From contig NZ_VFNI01000005.1 in NCBI RefSeq assembly GCF_006715495.1, forward strand, positions 1 to 64,000: a stretch of 64,000 nucleotides of DNA. Direction: 5' to 3'. The notes beneath the pieces were generated by a model. The model had not been told where the DNA came from, did not search any database, and was given only the letters and a program-made list of their open reading frames with translations. The translations under genes were made by a program, and so were the position numbers. The stretch is from Herbaspirillum sp. SJZ106 (GTDB lineage Bacteria; Pseudomonadota; Gammaproteobacteria; Burkholderiales; Burkholderiaceae_D). Shown one piece after another: positions 55,671 to 64,000 of the stretch. Each line of letters opens with the position of its first letter. The stretch's first letter is position 1.

Positions 55671-57047
55671 ATGTCCAACGCATCCTCTTCCAATCCCCCG
55701 GCGCAGCCCAAGGTCGGTTTCGTCTCCCTCGGCTGCCCCAAGGCGCTGGTCGATTCCGAGCAGATCCTGACCCAGTTGCGCGCCGAAGGCTACGACACCG
55801 CCAAGTCCTACGACGGCGCCGATCTGGTGATCGTCAATACCTGCGGTTTCATCGACGCCGCGGTGCAGGAGTCGCTGGATGCCATCGGCGAGGCGCTCAA
55901 TGAAAACGGCAAGGTGATCGTCACCGGTTGCCTGGGCGCGAAGAAAGATGCCGACGGCGACGACATCATCCAGAAGATCCACCCCAAGGTGCTGGAAGTG
56001 ACCGGCCCGCATGCGGTCGGCGAAGTCATGCAGGCGGTGCACAGGCATTTGCCCAAGCCGCACGAACCCTTCATCGACCTGGTGCCGCCGCAGGGCGTCA
56101 AGCTCACTCCCAAGCATTTCGCTTACCTGAAGATTTCAGAAGGCTGCAACCACCGCTGCAGCTTTTGCATCATCCCGTCCATGCGCGGCGATCTGGTCTC
56201 GCGTCCGATTGCCGATGTCATGCTGGAGGCGGAAAACCTGTTCAAGGCAGGCGTCAAGGAACTGCTGGTGATTTCGCAGGACACCAGCGCCTACGGCGTG
56301 GACGTGAAGTTCCGCACCGGCTTCTGGAACGGCAAGCCGATCAAGACCCACATGACGCAACTGGTGGGTGCGCTGGGCGAACTGGCCGCGCAGTATGGCG
56401 CCTGGGTGCGCCTGCATTATGTTTATCCATATCCGCACGTGGACCAGATCATCCCGCTGATGGCCGAGGGCAAGATCCTGCCGTACCTGGACGTGCCGCT
56501 GCAGCATGCGCACCCGGACGTCCTCAAGCGCATGAAGCGCCCCGCCAATGGCGAGAAGAACATCGAGCGCATCCAGGCCTGGCGCACCATGTGCCCGGAC
56601 ATCACGATCCGCTCCACATTCATCGCCGGTTTCCCGGGCGAGACCGAGGCCGAATTCGAATACCTGCTGGACTTCCTCAAGGAAGCCGAGATCGACCGCC
56701 TGGGATGCTTTGCCTATTCGCCGGTGGAAGGCGCGACCGCCAACGCGCTGGACAATCCGGTGCCGGAAGAGCTGCGCGAGGAGCGCCGCGCCCGTGTCAT
56801 GCAGTTGCAGGAAGAGATCTCCAAGAAGCGCCTGCAGGCCAAGGTCGGCAAGACCCTGCGCGTGTTGATCGATGAAGTCGACCGCAATGGCGGCATTGGC
56901 CGCACCTATTCGGATGCCCCGGAAATCGATGGCGTGATCTATGTGAAGCCGCCGTTCGAACCGCACCGCAAGTTGGCCGTGGGCCAGTTCGTCGATGTAC
57001 GCGTTACCGCCGCCGATGCCCATGACCTTTGGGGCGCGGCTGAGTGA
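55671..57047 (+). CDS. rimO: Ribosomal protein S12 methylthiotransferase
   Basis: 458 residues. The N-terminal UPF0004 domain (about 13-130) has cysteines in GCPK, NTCGF and GCLG for the auxiliary Fe-S cluster. The radical SAM motif is CNHRCSFC (about 160-167), and a C-terminal TRAM-like part ends ADAHDLWG. It adds a methylthio group to Asp88 of ribosomal protein S12. A small secreted-protein gene overlaps its stop. Confidence 0.96.
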   Translation: MSNASSSNPPAQPKVGFVSLGCPKALVDSEQILTQLRAEGYDTAKSYDGADLVIVNTCGFIDAAVQESLDAIGEALNENGKVIVTGCLGAKKDADGDDIIQKIHPKVLEVTGPHAVGEVMQAVHRHLPKPHEPFIDLVPPQGVKLTPKHFAYLKISEGCNHRCSFCIIPSMRGDLVSRPIADVMLEAENLFKAGVKELLVISQDTSAYGVDVKFRTGFWNGKPIKTHMTQLVGALGELAAQYGAWVRLHYVYPYPHVDQIIPLMAEGKILPYLDVPLQHAHPDVLKRMKRPANGEKNIERIQAWRTMCPDITIRSTFIAGFPGETEAEFEYLLDFLKEAEIDRLGCFAYSPVEGATANALDNPVPEELREERRARVMQLQEEISKKRLQAKVGKTLRVLIDEVDRNGGIGRTYSDAPEIDGVIYVKPPFEPHRKLAVGQFVDVRVTAADAHDLWGAAE

Positions 57048-57466
57048 TGGCGTCGTTTGCAGGATGGCGCAGCCTGACCTGCGCGGCGGCGTTGCTGTCC
57101 GGTTTGACTGGCGTGCCTGCTGCGGCCGGCGACGCCGCCGTTGCCCCGGCCGCTTCTTTGCAGCAAAGCCTGATGGCGCGTGCCGTCGTTTTGCGCGGCG
57201 ACATCGATGGCCGCCAGATCCAGTTGTCGCTGCAGCCGAAGAAAAACGAGGATGGGCTGGAAGGCCGTTACTTTTTTTTCGGCGGTTCGCCGGAGATCCT
57301 GGTCGCGGGCGAAGTGGAAGGCGACGACCTGGTAATGGAGGAGTCGGTCAACGGCAAGGATGTATCCGGCCAATGGGAAGGGCATCGCCAGGGCAATGCC
57401 ATCAGCGGCACCTGGTCCAACGCCGACGGATCCGTCACCAAGCCGTTTTCGCTGCAGCTTCCCTGA
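57047..57466 (+). CDS. Secreted protein of unknown function
   Basis: 139 residues. The ATG at 57047 shares its first base with the rimO stop (TGATG), so translation is coupled; a GTG at 57044 is also possible. A signal peptide (about 1-28) precedes a beta-rich domain with repeats around VSGQWEGHRQGN and ISGTWSNADGS, typical of small secreted beta-proteins. No known family recognised. Coupling to rimO may be historical rather than functional. Confidence 0.75.
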   Translation: MASFAGWRSLTCAAALLSGLTGVPAAAGDAAVAPAASLQQSLMARAVVLRGDIDGRQIQLSLQPKKNEDGLEGRYFFFGGSPEILVAGEVEGDDLVMEESVNGKDVSGQWEGHRQGNAISGTWSNADGSVTKPFSLQLP

Positions 57467-57643
57467 GCGTTTTCCGGGCGCATCGCCGCGATGCGCCTGC
57501 CTTGGAGGCTAGGGGCTAAGGGCACTGATGTTCCCGCTTTCCCCGCGGCTGAACGCTGCGCGCAACTTGCTGTCCGCGTATAGTGAGACTTTTCCGCGGC
57601 GGCACGGTATCGCTGCCGCCATTTCGTCGTCAGAGGCCGATTC

Positions 57644-58813
57644 GTGTCAGAACAAAAGCATACCCCGCAGACTTCCCTGATCCATAGCAGCTATCGTGCC
57701 CCGGATGGCTTCGAGGCTTTTCCGGTCGGCATCCACCATGCCTCCACCGTGCTGTTTCCCAATGTCGCCGCCATGCGCTCGCGCGACTGGCGCGAAAAGC
57801 TGGGCTATACCTATGGCTTGCATGGCACCCCGACCAGCTTCGTACTGGAGGCCCGCCTGGCGGAGATCGAAGGCGGCAAGTATTGCCGCGTCACCCCCAG
57901 CGGCCTGGCGGCGATCGCGATGGTCAATTTTGCCTTGCTGAAAACAGGCGACGATGTGCTGCTGCCGGACAATGCCTATGGACCCAGCAAGGATCTCGGG
58001 CAATGGCTGCAGCGCGACTTCAACATCACGGCGCGCTTTTACGATCCGATGATTGGCGCCGGCATTGCCGACCTGATCGAGCCCAATACGCGCCTGGTGT
58101 GGACCGAGGCGCCCGGCTCGGTCTCGATGGAAGTGCCGGATATCCCGGCCATTTGCCGCGCCGCCCATGAAAAAGGCGTGCTGGTGGCCATCGACAATAC
58201 CTGGGCGGCGGGCCTGGCGTTCAAGGCCTTCGAGCATGGCGTCGACATCGTCATGCAAGCCCTGACCAAGTACCAGTCCGGCGGTTCCGATGTCTTGATG
58301 GGCGCGGTCATCGTGCGCGACCAGGCGCTCAATGAGAAGCTGGAACTGGCGCACATGCGCCTCGGTTTCGGCGTGGGCATGGACGATGTCTACCTGGTGC
58401 TGCGCAGCCTGTCATCGATGCGCTTGCGGTTCGAGGCGCATGACGCGGGCGCGCGCAAGGTCGCCGCCTGGCTCAAGCGGCGGCCGGAGATTGCCGCCGT
58501 ATTGCATCCCGCCTTCGAGGATTGCCCGGGGCATGCATTCTGGAAACGCGATTTCACCGGTGCGGGCGGCCTGTTTTCGGTGATCTTCGATCCGCGCTTT
58601 AGCGAAGAGCAGACCGACCGCTTCGTCGATAGCCTGCGCCTGTTCCGGATCGGCTATAGCTGGGGCGGGGCGCACAGTTTGTGCGTGCCCTACCGGATGC
58701 GGGGTATGCGGAACCAGTGGGCGCGGGAAGGCCAATTGGTCCGTTTCAATATCGGGCTGGAAACTCCCGAAGATCTCATCGGCGATATCGAGCAGGCGCT
58801 TGCCAGGATGTAG
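57644..58813 (+). CDS. metC: Cystathionine beta-lyase
   Basis: 389 residues with a GTG start and AGAGG upstream. Cys/Met-metabolism PLP enzyme: Schiff-base lysine in ALTKYQSGGSDVLMG, with TYGLHGTPTSFVLEARLAEIEGG (in parts) and DNTWAAGLAFK as family blocks. It cleaves cystathionine to homocysteine in methionine synthesis. The substrate assignment within the family (beta-lyase rather than gamma-synthase) rests on overall pattern. Free-standing gene. Confidence 0.87.
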   Translation: MSEQKHTPQTSLIHSSYRAPDGFEAFPVGIHHASTVLFPNVAAMRSRDWREKLGYTYGLHGTPTSFVLEARLAEIEGGKYCRVTPSGLAAIAMVNFALLKTGDDVLLPDNAYGPSKDLGQWLQRDFNITARFYDPMIGAGIADLIEPNTRLVWTEAPGSVSMEVPDIPAICRAAHEKGVLVAIDNTWAAGLAFKAFEHGVDIVMQALTKYQSGGSDVLMGAVIVRDQALNEKLELAHMRLGFGVGMDDVYLVLRSLSSMRLRFEAHDAGARKVAAWLKRRPEIAAVLHPAFEDCPGHAFWKRDFTGAGGLFSVIFDPRFSEEQTDRFVDSLRLFRIGYSWGGAHSLCVPYRMRGMRNQWAREGQLVRFNIGLETPEDLIGDIEQALARM

Positions 58814-59424
58814 TTGCCCGCGTGGCATGTCGAGACGAACTGTCTCTCCGGCGGCAGCATTGCCGGCTGTTTTTCGGCTGGTCATTGAAATGCAGCAAAT
58901 GTTGCCTCTTTTCATCCCTTTATCCGCAGCATGGAGGTTTTACAATCTTTCCCGGAGTTGCCATGTTGCGCAAACGGTGTAATGTCTTGTAAATAGATGC
59001 AAGTTTTATCCTCTGCGGGGGAGAACAAAATTACATTGCTGGCAGCAACGAGATGTCCGCTTTGTTGATGAGCTAGTCGCTGCCAAGCAACATAAGCTCC
59101 TCGCATGCAAATAATTTACATATGGTTTCATTGTCGGGATGACCATTTTTTCGTGGGATTTCGCTGCGGAAATTTTTTCTGTTAAAAAATTGGAAACATC
59201 TCCAGAAGTCTTCTACTGCCTGTATTCAAATAAGCATTACTTGATTTATTTGAAACTACTATGGAAAATTGTAGGATAAACACCTACAAAATATACTAGG
59301 TTGTATCTGACGAAAAATACCGACCAAGTCTAATTTCCTGCCTGTCTCCCCCCCCTCAGAATTGGCTTGCAGTCAAGATATGTAACTGACTGTAAGTAGT
59401 TTCCTTTTGAGGCGGGGGGTGCAA
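58814..59424. other. Long regulatory region upstream of flhD (611 bp)
   Basis: The longest gap in the window and AT-rich compared with its neighbours. No gene is supported. A sigma70-like promoter with an overlapping inverted repeat is at 59269-59297. An A/T hairpin, aatttttt (59171-59178) / aaaaaatt (59184-59191), lies about 100 bp further up. Large control regions are usual for flhDC, the flagellar master operon. Confidence 0.7.
59269..59297 (+). promoter_or_regulatory. Candidate flhDC promoter with overlapping operator
   Basis: TTGTAG (59269-59274) and TATACT (59292-59297) have the ideal 17-bp spacer. The inverted repeat ttgtagg (59269-59275) / cctacaa (59283-59289) covers the -35 and spacer, a natural repressor or activator site. 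The expected leader is about 120 nt. Confidence 0.6.
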
Positions 59425-59742
59425 ATGAATACTAACGACATGATGGCGGAGATTCGCGACGCCAACTTGAGCTATCTCATGCTGGCACAGCAGATGATCC
59501 GTTCCGACAAGCCGACCGCGATCTTCCGGCTCGGCATCAGCGCGGACATCGCCGATCTGATCGAAGGCCTGAGCAATGCCCAGATCATGAAGCTGGCCGC
59601 CACAAACATGATGCTGACGCGCTTTCGTTTCGACGACAGCGCCATTCTCGGCATGCTGACGAACTACAACAAAGATAAAAGCCTGGCCCAGTCGCATGCG
59701 GCCATTCTGATGGCTTGTCAGCCCAGCGAACAAATTTCGTAA
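59425..59742 (+). CDS. flhD: Flagellar transcriptional regulator FlhD
   Basis: 105 residues from the ATG at 59425 with a run of G's as ribosome site; an in-frame ATG at 59407 is less likely. Conserved core: IRDANLSYLMLAQQMIRSDK and FRLGIS, then MLTRFRFDD, matching enteric FlhD. With FlhC it forms the FlhD4C2 activator of class II flagellar genes. flhC follows 159 bp later. Confidence 0.94.
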   Translation: MNTNDMMAEIRDANLSYLMLAQQMIRSDKPTAIFRLGISADIADLIEGLSNAQIMKLAATNMMLTRFRFDDSAILGMLTNYNKDKSLAQSHAAILMACQPSEQIS

Positions 59743-59901
59743 AACAACAAGACAAGAAGAGCCGGTGCGGCTGCACGCAGTCAACGCACCGGAGGGGAAG
59801 ACGTTGAGCAGGACATAAGTTGGTCTTGGAAGTTTGCAGTCTGATGTCTTGCCTACAGGCGGATGGCAAGGCAGGGTCGATACGAAATCATCGGGGGTAG
59901 C

Positions 59902-60498
59902 ATGGCTAAGAAAAGCGTTGTCACGGAGGCGCAGGAAATTCAGTTGGCCATAGAGCTGATCAATCTGGGGGCAAGGCTCCAGTTGCTGGAGTCTGAAACT
60001 TCACTCTCGCGCGAGCGGTTGCTCAAGCTGTACAAGGAATTGAAGGGCGTTTCGCCGCCCAAGGGCATGTTGCCGTTTTCCACGGACTGGTTCATTACCT
60101 GGCAGCCCAATATCCATTCTTCTCTCTTCATCAACATCCATAAATACCTGGTGCAGCATGCGCGCATCTTGGGTATCGAGGCAGTCATGAAGGCTTACAA
60201 GCTCTATCTGGAGCAGGTCGGCCAGACCGATTCGGGGGAACCGGTGCTGTCGCTGACCCGCGCCTGGACGCTGGTGCGTTTTTTCGAAAGCAAGATGCTG
60301 ATGACCACGCCTTGCTGCAAGTGCAGCGGCCATTTCGTGGTGCACCGCCTGGATCTGCACCAGGATTACCTGTGCGGGCTATGCCATATGCCGTCGCGCG
60401 CCGGCAAGACCAAGAAGGCCAAGGACGCCGTGGTGGCGCTGGTCGAGCCCGCGCTGCTGCCGGTTGCAGCAGCGGCGCCGCTGGCGGCTGTCGCCTGA
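59902..60498 (+). CDS. flhC: Flagellar transcriptional activator FlhC
   Basis: 198 residues from the ATG at 59902. The DNA-contacting and FlhD-binding part includes LGARLQLLESETSLSRERLLKLYKEL (in parts). The zinc site is formed by cysteines in TPCCKCSGHF and YLCGLCH. The C-terminal ~30 residues are Ala/Val-rich. Required with FlhD to activate flagellar class II promoters. A methyltransferase gene follows 59 bp later. Confidence 0.95.
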   Translation: MAKKSVVTEAQEIQLAIELINLGARLQLLESETSLSRERLLKLYKELKGVSPPKGMLPFSTDWFITWQPNIHSSLFINIHKYLVQHARILGIEAVMKAYKLYLEQVGQTDSGEPVLSLTRAWTLVRFFESKMLMTTPCCKCSGHFVVHRLDLHQDYLCGLCHMPSRAGKTKKAKDAVVALVEPALLPVAAAAPLAAVA

Positions 60499-60557
60499 GC
60501 GCTTTCCGGTCTGGCAATCGGCAGTACGCGTACACCTCCATGAGCCCGTTTGCATAG

Positions 60558-61367
60558 ATGCCCGCAGACCAGAATGATTCCGGAGCGCGCCGCAAGCCTT
60601 TGCTGCAGACTCCGGCTATCCAGGCGTTGTTCTTCTTTTGCATTGGCTTGGTCAGCGCCAATGTGCTGGACGTGATTGCCCAGCGCGCCGGCCTTGCGCC
60701 ATTTTCCCCTTTCCAGACATCATTGCTGCATGGCTTGATTGGTGCGCTGCTGGCGCGGCTGCGGCGCATGGCGGCCTGGTGGTGGTTCATCCTGCTGGTG
60801 TTCCCTGCAGCCGCACAGGGCGTGGCGCACTTGCATCTTCCTTCCTGGCTGTTCCTGGCCATCTTCCTGTTCATGCTGGTGTTGTTCTGGTCGACCTTCC
60901 GCAGCCAGGTGCCGTTCTATCCTTCCGGCCTTGCGGCATGGGATGCGGTGGCCGGGCTGTTGCCGGCCGGACGCCCGATCCGCTTCATGGATATCGGCAG
61001 CGGGTTGGGCGGCGCCGTGCTCAATCTCTCGCGGCGCCGGCCGGACAGCGAATTCACCGGTATCGAAATCGCTCCCTTGCCATGGCTGGTCAGCCGTGTA
61101 CGCGCCGCCCTGGCGGGCAACCATTGTCGTTTTATCAGGGGCGACTACCTGCTGCTCGATTTTGCCGACTACGACGTCGTGTTCGCCTATCTGTCGCCGG
61201 CCGCCATGGTCGCGCTGTGGCAGAAGGCGTCGGCGGAAATGCGTCCCGGATCCTTGTTGCTCAGTTATGAGTTCCATATCCCGGGAGCGCCGCCGGACAT
61301 CGTGGTGCAACCGGCCGGAGGCGGGCCGGCGCTGCATGGATGGCGCATATCGCCGGCCGCGCGCTAG
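60558..61367 (+). CDS. Membrane-anchored class I SAM-dependent methyltransferase
   Basis: 269 residues. Residues about 20-110 contain three to four hydrophobic helices, and the remaining ~155 form a Rossmann methyltransferase with motif I FMDIGSGLGGAV (about 142-153) and an acidic post-I residue in FTGIEIAPL. The family is often found between flhC and motA in this group (established by gene order only here). The acceptor is unknown: a lipid, quinone or envelope molecule is possible given the membrane part. No known flagellar role. Confidence 0.8.
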   Translation: MPADQNDSGARRKPLLQTPAIQALFFFCIGLVSANVLDVIAQRAGLAPFSPFQTSLLHGLIGALLARLRRMAAWWWFILLVFPAAAQGVAHLHLPSWLFLAIFLFMLVLFWSTFRSQVPFYPSGLAAWDAVAGLLPAGRPIRFMDIGSGLGGAVLNLSRRRPDSEFTGIEIAPLPWLVSRVRAALAGNHCRFIRGDYLLLDFADYDVVFAYLSPAAMVALWQKASAEMRPGSLLLSYEFHIPGAPPDIVVQPAGGGPALHGWRISPAAR

Positions 61368-61409
61368 CGGAAAGAGGGCGGCTTCCGAAATAAGGCGAGA
61401 CGAAACGTA

Positions 61410-61436
61410 TTAAGTTTCCCCGTTTTCAGCCGTAAT
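61410..61436 (+). promoter_or_regulatory. Candidate FliA (sigma28) promoter of motAB
   Basis: TTAAGTTT (61410-61417), exactly 11 bp, then GCCGTAAT (61429-61436). The consensus is TAAAGTTT-N11-GCCGATAA, so 7 of 8 positions match on the left, 5 of 8 on the right. motAB is a sigma28 target in enteric bacteria. Confidence 0.5.
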
Positions 61437-61461
61437 CGAAAAGGAAGGACGTTTTTCGGAT

Positions 61462-61494
61462 ATGTATTCCCCCATTTGCTTGAATGGAATACAT
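61462..61494. promoter_or_regulatory. Inverted repeat before motA
   Basis: atgtattcc (61462-61470) / ggaatacat (61486-61494) is a perfect 9-bp inverted repeat with further pairing inside (ccatt/aatgg). It lies between the candidate sigma28 promoter and motA, in the leader, so it may be an operator or an RNA hairpin. Confidence 0.45.
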
Positions 61495-61548
61495 GTAATC
61501 TGACGAACGTGAAAATACACTCAACGCCACCGGGACGGGAGTAGGCAC

Positions 61549-62409
61549 TTGCTAGTCATCATTGGATATGTCGTGGTCATGGCGTCCGTCTTCGGCGGAT
61601 TTGCCCTTGCTGGCGGCCACTTGGGGGCGCTGTTTCAGCCAGTCGAACTGCTCATGATCGGCGGCGCGGCCGGCGGCGCGTTCCTGGTCGGCAACAGCAG
61701 CAAGGCCATCAAGGCCACGCTCAAGGCGTTGCCGTCGGTCCTGAAGGGATCGAAGTACACCAAGGCGCTGTACATGGAATTGATGGCGCTGCTGTTCGAA
61801 ATCCTGACCAAGTCGCGCAAGGAAGGCCTGATGTCGATCGAAGGCGACATCGAAGAGCCCGAGAACAGCCCGATCTTCAGCAAGTACCCGGGCGTACTGG
61901 CCGACCATCACCTGATCGAATTCATGACCGACTACCTGCGCCTGATGGTGTCGGGCAACATGGACGCGTTCCAGATCGAAAACCTGATGGACAACGAAAT
62001 CGAAACGCACCACCACGAAGGCGAAATCCCGGTGCATTGCATCGCCAAGCTGGGCGACGGCATGCCGGCTTTCGGTATCGTGGCGGCGGTGATGGGCGTG
62101 GTGCACACCATGGAATCGGTGGGCATCCCGCCTTCCGAGCTGGGTATGCTGATTGCGCACGCGCTGGTCGGCACCTTCCTCGGTATTTTGCTGGCATACG
62201 GTTTCGTGGGGCCGTTGGCGAGCCTGCTGGAACAAAAGCTGCACGAGTCGACCAAGATCTTCCAATGCGTCAAGGTCACCTTGCTGGCCAGCCTGAACGG
62301 GTATGCGCCGGCGCTTTCGATCGAATTCGGCCGCAAGGTGCTGTTCTCGACCGAACGCCCGACCTTCCTCGAGCTGGAAGAGCACGTGAAGCAGGCGCGC
62401 AGCAAGTAA
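61549..62409 (+). CDS. motA: Flagellar stator protein MotA
   Basis: 286 residues with a TTG start; a GGGAG lies upstream. The numbering fits E. coli MotA exactly: R90 and E98 of the cytoplasmic loop and P173 and P222 near the channel are all at the same positions, which supports this start. Four membrane helices. With MotB it forms the proton-driven stator. Confidence 0.95.
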   Translation: MLVIIGYVVVMASVFGGFALAGGHLGALFQPVELLMIGGAAGGAFLVGNSSKAIKATLKALPSVLKGSKYTKALYMELMALLFEILTKSRKEGLMSIEGDIEEPENSPIFSKYPGVLADHHLIEFMTDYLRLMVSGNMDAFQIENLMDNEIETHHHEGEIPVHCIAKLGDGMPAFGIVAAVMGVVHTMESVGIPPSELGMLIAHALVGTFLGILLAYGFVGPLASLLEQKLHESTKIFQCVKVTLLASLNGYAPALSIEFGRKVLFSTERPTFLELEEHVKQARSK

Positions 62410-62473
62410 GGCGAACCGAACCGGCGACCATCGATTTTGACAGCAACCACCAGCACCGAGCAGGAGTAGAGAC

Positions 62474-63403
62474 ATGGCCGACGAAGGGCTACGTCCCATT
62501 ATCGTAAAACGGATCAAGAAGGGGGGCGGCGGCCACCATGGCGGCGCCTGGAAGATCGCATACGCCGACTTCGTGACCGCGATGATGGCGTTCTTCCTGC
62601 TGATGTGGCTGCTGGGTTCGACCGCCAAGGGCGATCTCAACGGTATTGCCGAATACTTCAAGACCCCGCTCAAGGTGGCCATGGCCGGCGGCTCCGGCAG
62701 CGGCGACGCCAATACCGTGCTGCCCGGCGGCGGCAAGGATCTGACCCGCCAGGACGGCCAGTTGCGCAAGGGCGAGAACGACGTCGTCACGCGCCGCCAG
62801 ACCTTGAAGGAGGCGCAGCAGGAGCTGGAGCGCGCCGAGCGCGTCCGCCTGGAGCAGCTCAAGCAGCGCATCGAAAAGGCGATCGATTCCAATCCCACCC
62901 TGAAACAGTTCAAGAACCAGCTGTTGATCGATATCACGTCCGAAGGCCTGCGCATCCAGATCGTCGACGAAAAGAACCGTCCGATGTTTGCCTTGGCCAG
63001 CGCCCAGTTGCAGCCATACACCAAGGAGATCCTGCACGAGATCGGCAAGACGCTCAACGACGTGCCCAACAAGATCAGCCTGTCCGGCCACACCGATGCC
63101 ACGCCCTATTCCAGCGGCGAGAAGGGCTACAGCAACTGGGAACTGTCGGCCGACCGCGCCAACGCTTCGCGGCGCGAACTGATCCTGGGCGGCATGGATG
63201 AATCCAAGGTGCTGCGCGTGGTGGGGCTGTCGTCGGCGGTCTTGCTGGACAAGGAAGATCCGTTTAACCCAATCAACCGCCGCATCAGCATCATCGTGAT
63301 GAACAAGAAAGCAGAAGAGATGGTGGAAAAAGACAGCGGCTCGCTCAACGTCTCCACCGACGAGGACGTACAGGAAGGCTTGACCGGCCCTGCCAAGAAT
63401 TGA
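62474..63403 (+). CDS. motB: Flagellar stator protein MotB
   Basis: 309 residues. After a basic start, the single membrane helix (about 27-49) carries the proton-accepting D32 (AYADFVTAMMAF). The C-terminal OmpA-like peptidoglycan-binding domain has LSGHTDATPYSSGEKGYSN in parts and NRRISIIVM. It anchors the stator to the wall. It follows motA by 64 bp. Confidence 0.95.
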   Translation: MADEGLRPIIVKRIKKGGGGHHGGAWKIAYADFVTAMMAFFLLMWLLGSTAKGDLNGIAEYFKTPLKVAMAGGSGSGDANTVLPGGGKDLTRQDGQLRKGENDVVTRRQTLKEAQQELERAERVRLEQLKQRIEKAIDSNPTLKQFKNQLLIDITSEGLRIQIVDEKNRPMFALASAQLQPYTKEILHEIGKTLNDVPNKISLSGHTDATPYSSGEKGYSNWELSADRANASRRELILGGMDESKVLRVVGLSSAVLLDKEDPFNPINRRISIIVMNKKAEEMVEKDSGSLNVSTDEDVQEGLTGPAKN

Positions 63404-63440
63404 CGGGATGTTTAACTGACCACGGGGAAGAGGGCTGGAA

Positions 63441-63995
63441 ATGCCGACACAGACAATGCTGCAGGAGTTGAAGCGCCTGCTGCTCGACACAGCCAGCGGA
63501 GGCAGCCGCCAATTGACGGAAGTGGAGTCGGATCTGGTCCAGACCAACATTCTGCTGGGCGAAGCCATCGGCAAGCTGGGCGGAAGCTTCATGGATCTGC
63601 ACCGTTCGGTGCAGGCGCAGCAGCAGATCCTCGAAGGCCTGATGAATGGCGGCCAGGCGCTCGACGCAGAGAGCATCGAGAAGCTCAAGGAAACGCAGAA
63701 TGCGGTGAGCCAGCATGTCAATGCCGCGGTAACGGGGCTGCAATTCCAGGATATGACCAGCCAATTGCTGGAGCGTATCGTGCGGCGTGTGATCGGCCTG
63801 CGCGAAGCATTGGGCGTATTGAGCGCCAACAGTTTCGAGATATTGCCCGAACAGGGGCAGACCGACCAGGAGCTGGAGAACTTGCTGGCCAATACCGTCA
63901 ACTCCATGGAAGAACGGTTGACCATGCTGGAGCACGGGCTGTGGAAGGCGGTGCGGCAGACCCGCATGGAAAGCGGCGATATCGAGTTGTTCTAG
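63441..63995 (+). CDS. CheZ-like chemotaxis phosphatase
   Basis: 184 residues, all helical by appearance. FQDMTSQ (residues 102-108) matches the CheZ core FQDLTGQ, whose Asp and Gln, four residues apart (here D104 and Q108), catalyse CheY-P dephosphorylation. The end, SGDIELF, is acidic with a terminal Phe like the CheY-binding peptide of CheZ. It is shorter than E. coli CheZ (214). It follows motB by 37 bp. The stop is in the window, so it is complete. A regulatory role not involving phosphatase activity cannot be excluded. Confidence 0.65.
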   Translation: MPTQTMLQELKRLLLDTASGGSRQLTEVESDLVQTNILLGEAIGKLGGSFMDLHRSVQAQQQILEGLMNGGQALDAESIEKLKETQNAVSQHVNAAVTGLQFQDMTSQLLERIVRRVIGLREALGVLSANSFEILPEQGQTDQELENLLANTVNSMEERLTMLEHGLWKAVRQTRMESGDIELF

Positions 63996-64000
63996 GATCG

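Overview
The window looks like the chromosome of a GC-rich betaproteobacterium (Burkholderiales), most probably a Herbaspirillum-like member of Oxalobacteraceae. The basis is gene content and order: a liv operon with a fused LivM-LivG protein, a phaC-phaB-phaR block, ispD-ispF next to mfd, and flhD-flhC followed by a methyltransferase gene, motA and motB. This is inference from gene families; no database search was run. About 62 protein genes were recognised. No tRNA, rRNA or CRISPR array was found.

Layout. Positions 1-1347 are accessory DNA: the edge of an IS3-like element, running off the left end, has removed the front of a retron-type reverse transcriptase whose C-terminal part is fused to a trypsin-like protease. 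The remnant ends exactly inside one arm of a terminator hairpin that occurs intact twice more in the window. From 1397 to 9031 come ETF-ubiquinone oxidoreductase, an acyl-CoA thioesterase and a complete branched-chain amino-acid ABC importer (livK-type binding protein, livH, livMG, livF). Next are an alpha/beta hydrolase and an MFS exporter. At 11904-16136 a class II HMG-CoA reductase and an orphan amino-acid-type binding protein diverge from a MocR/GntR regulator, which looks like a regulated HMG-CoA or mevalonate catabolic unit.

From 16349 to 26592 lie a chemoreceptor, a serine hydrolase, a mipA-response regulator-histidine kinase operon, malate synthase and two LysR regulators. From 26757 to 32436 runs a co-directional string of pirin, YcaC-like hydrolase, XapX protein, YtcJ-like amidohydrolase, DoxX, YoaK/DUF1275 and TMEM175-like channel, probably stress or xenobiotic related and divergent from its LysR. 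Then come a cold-shock gene, ispDF, mfd, serB and small housekeeping genes (MaoC-like, GST, aminotransferase, PIN protein), a second chemoreceptor, yaaA, bamD, rluD and pgeF.

The right part carries polyhydroxybutyrate genes (phaC, phaB, phaR; no phaA in the window), rimO, a cystathionine beta-lyase and the start of the flagellar/chemotaxis region: flhDC master regulators, an inserted membrane methyltransferase, motAB stator genes and a CheZ-like protein at the right edge.

The findings most worth a second look are the truncated retron RT-protease and its junction in the hairpin loop, the 259-bp palindromic dispersed element (two copies), the HMG-CoA reductase/MocR/binding-protein unit with clear candidate operator repeats, the CheZ-like gene after motB, and three perfect 12-bp tandem repeats replacing the normal leader of serB.
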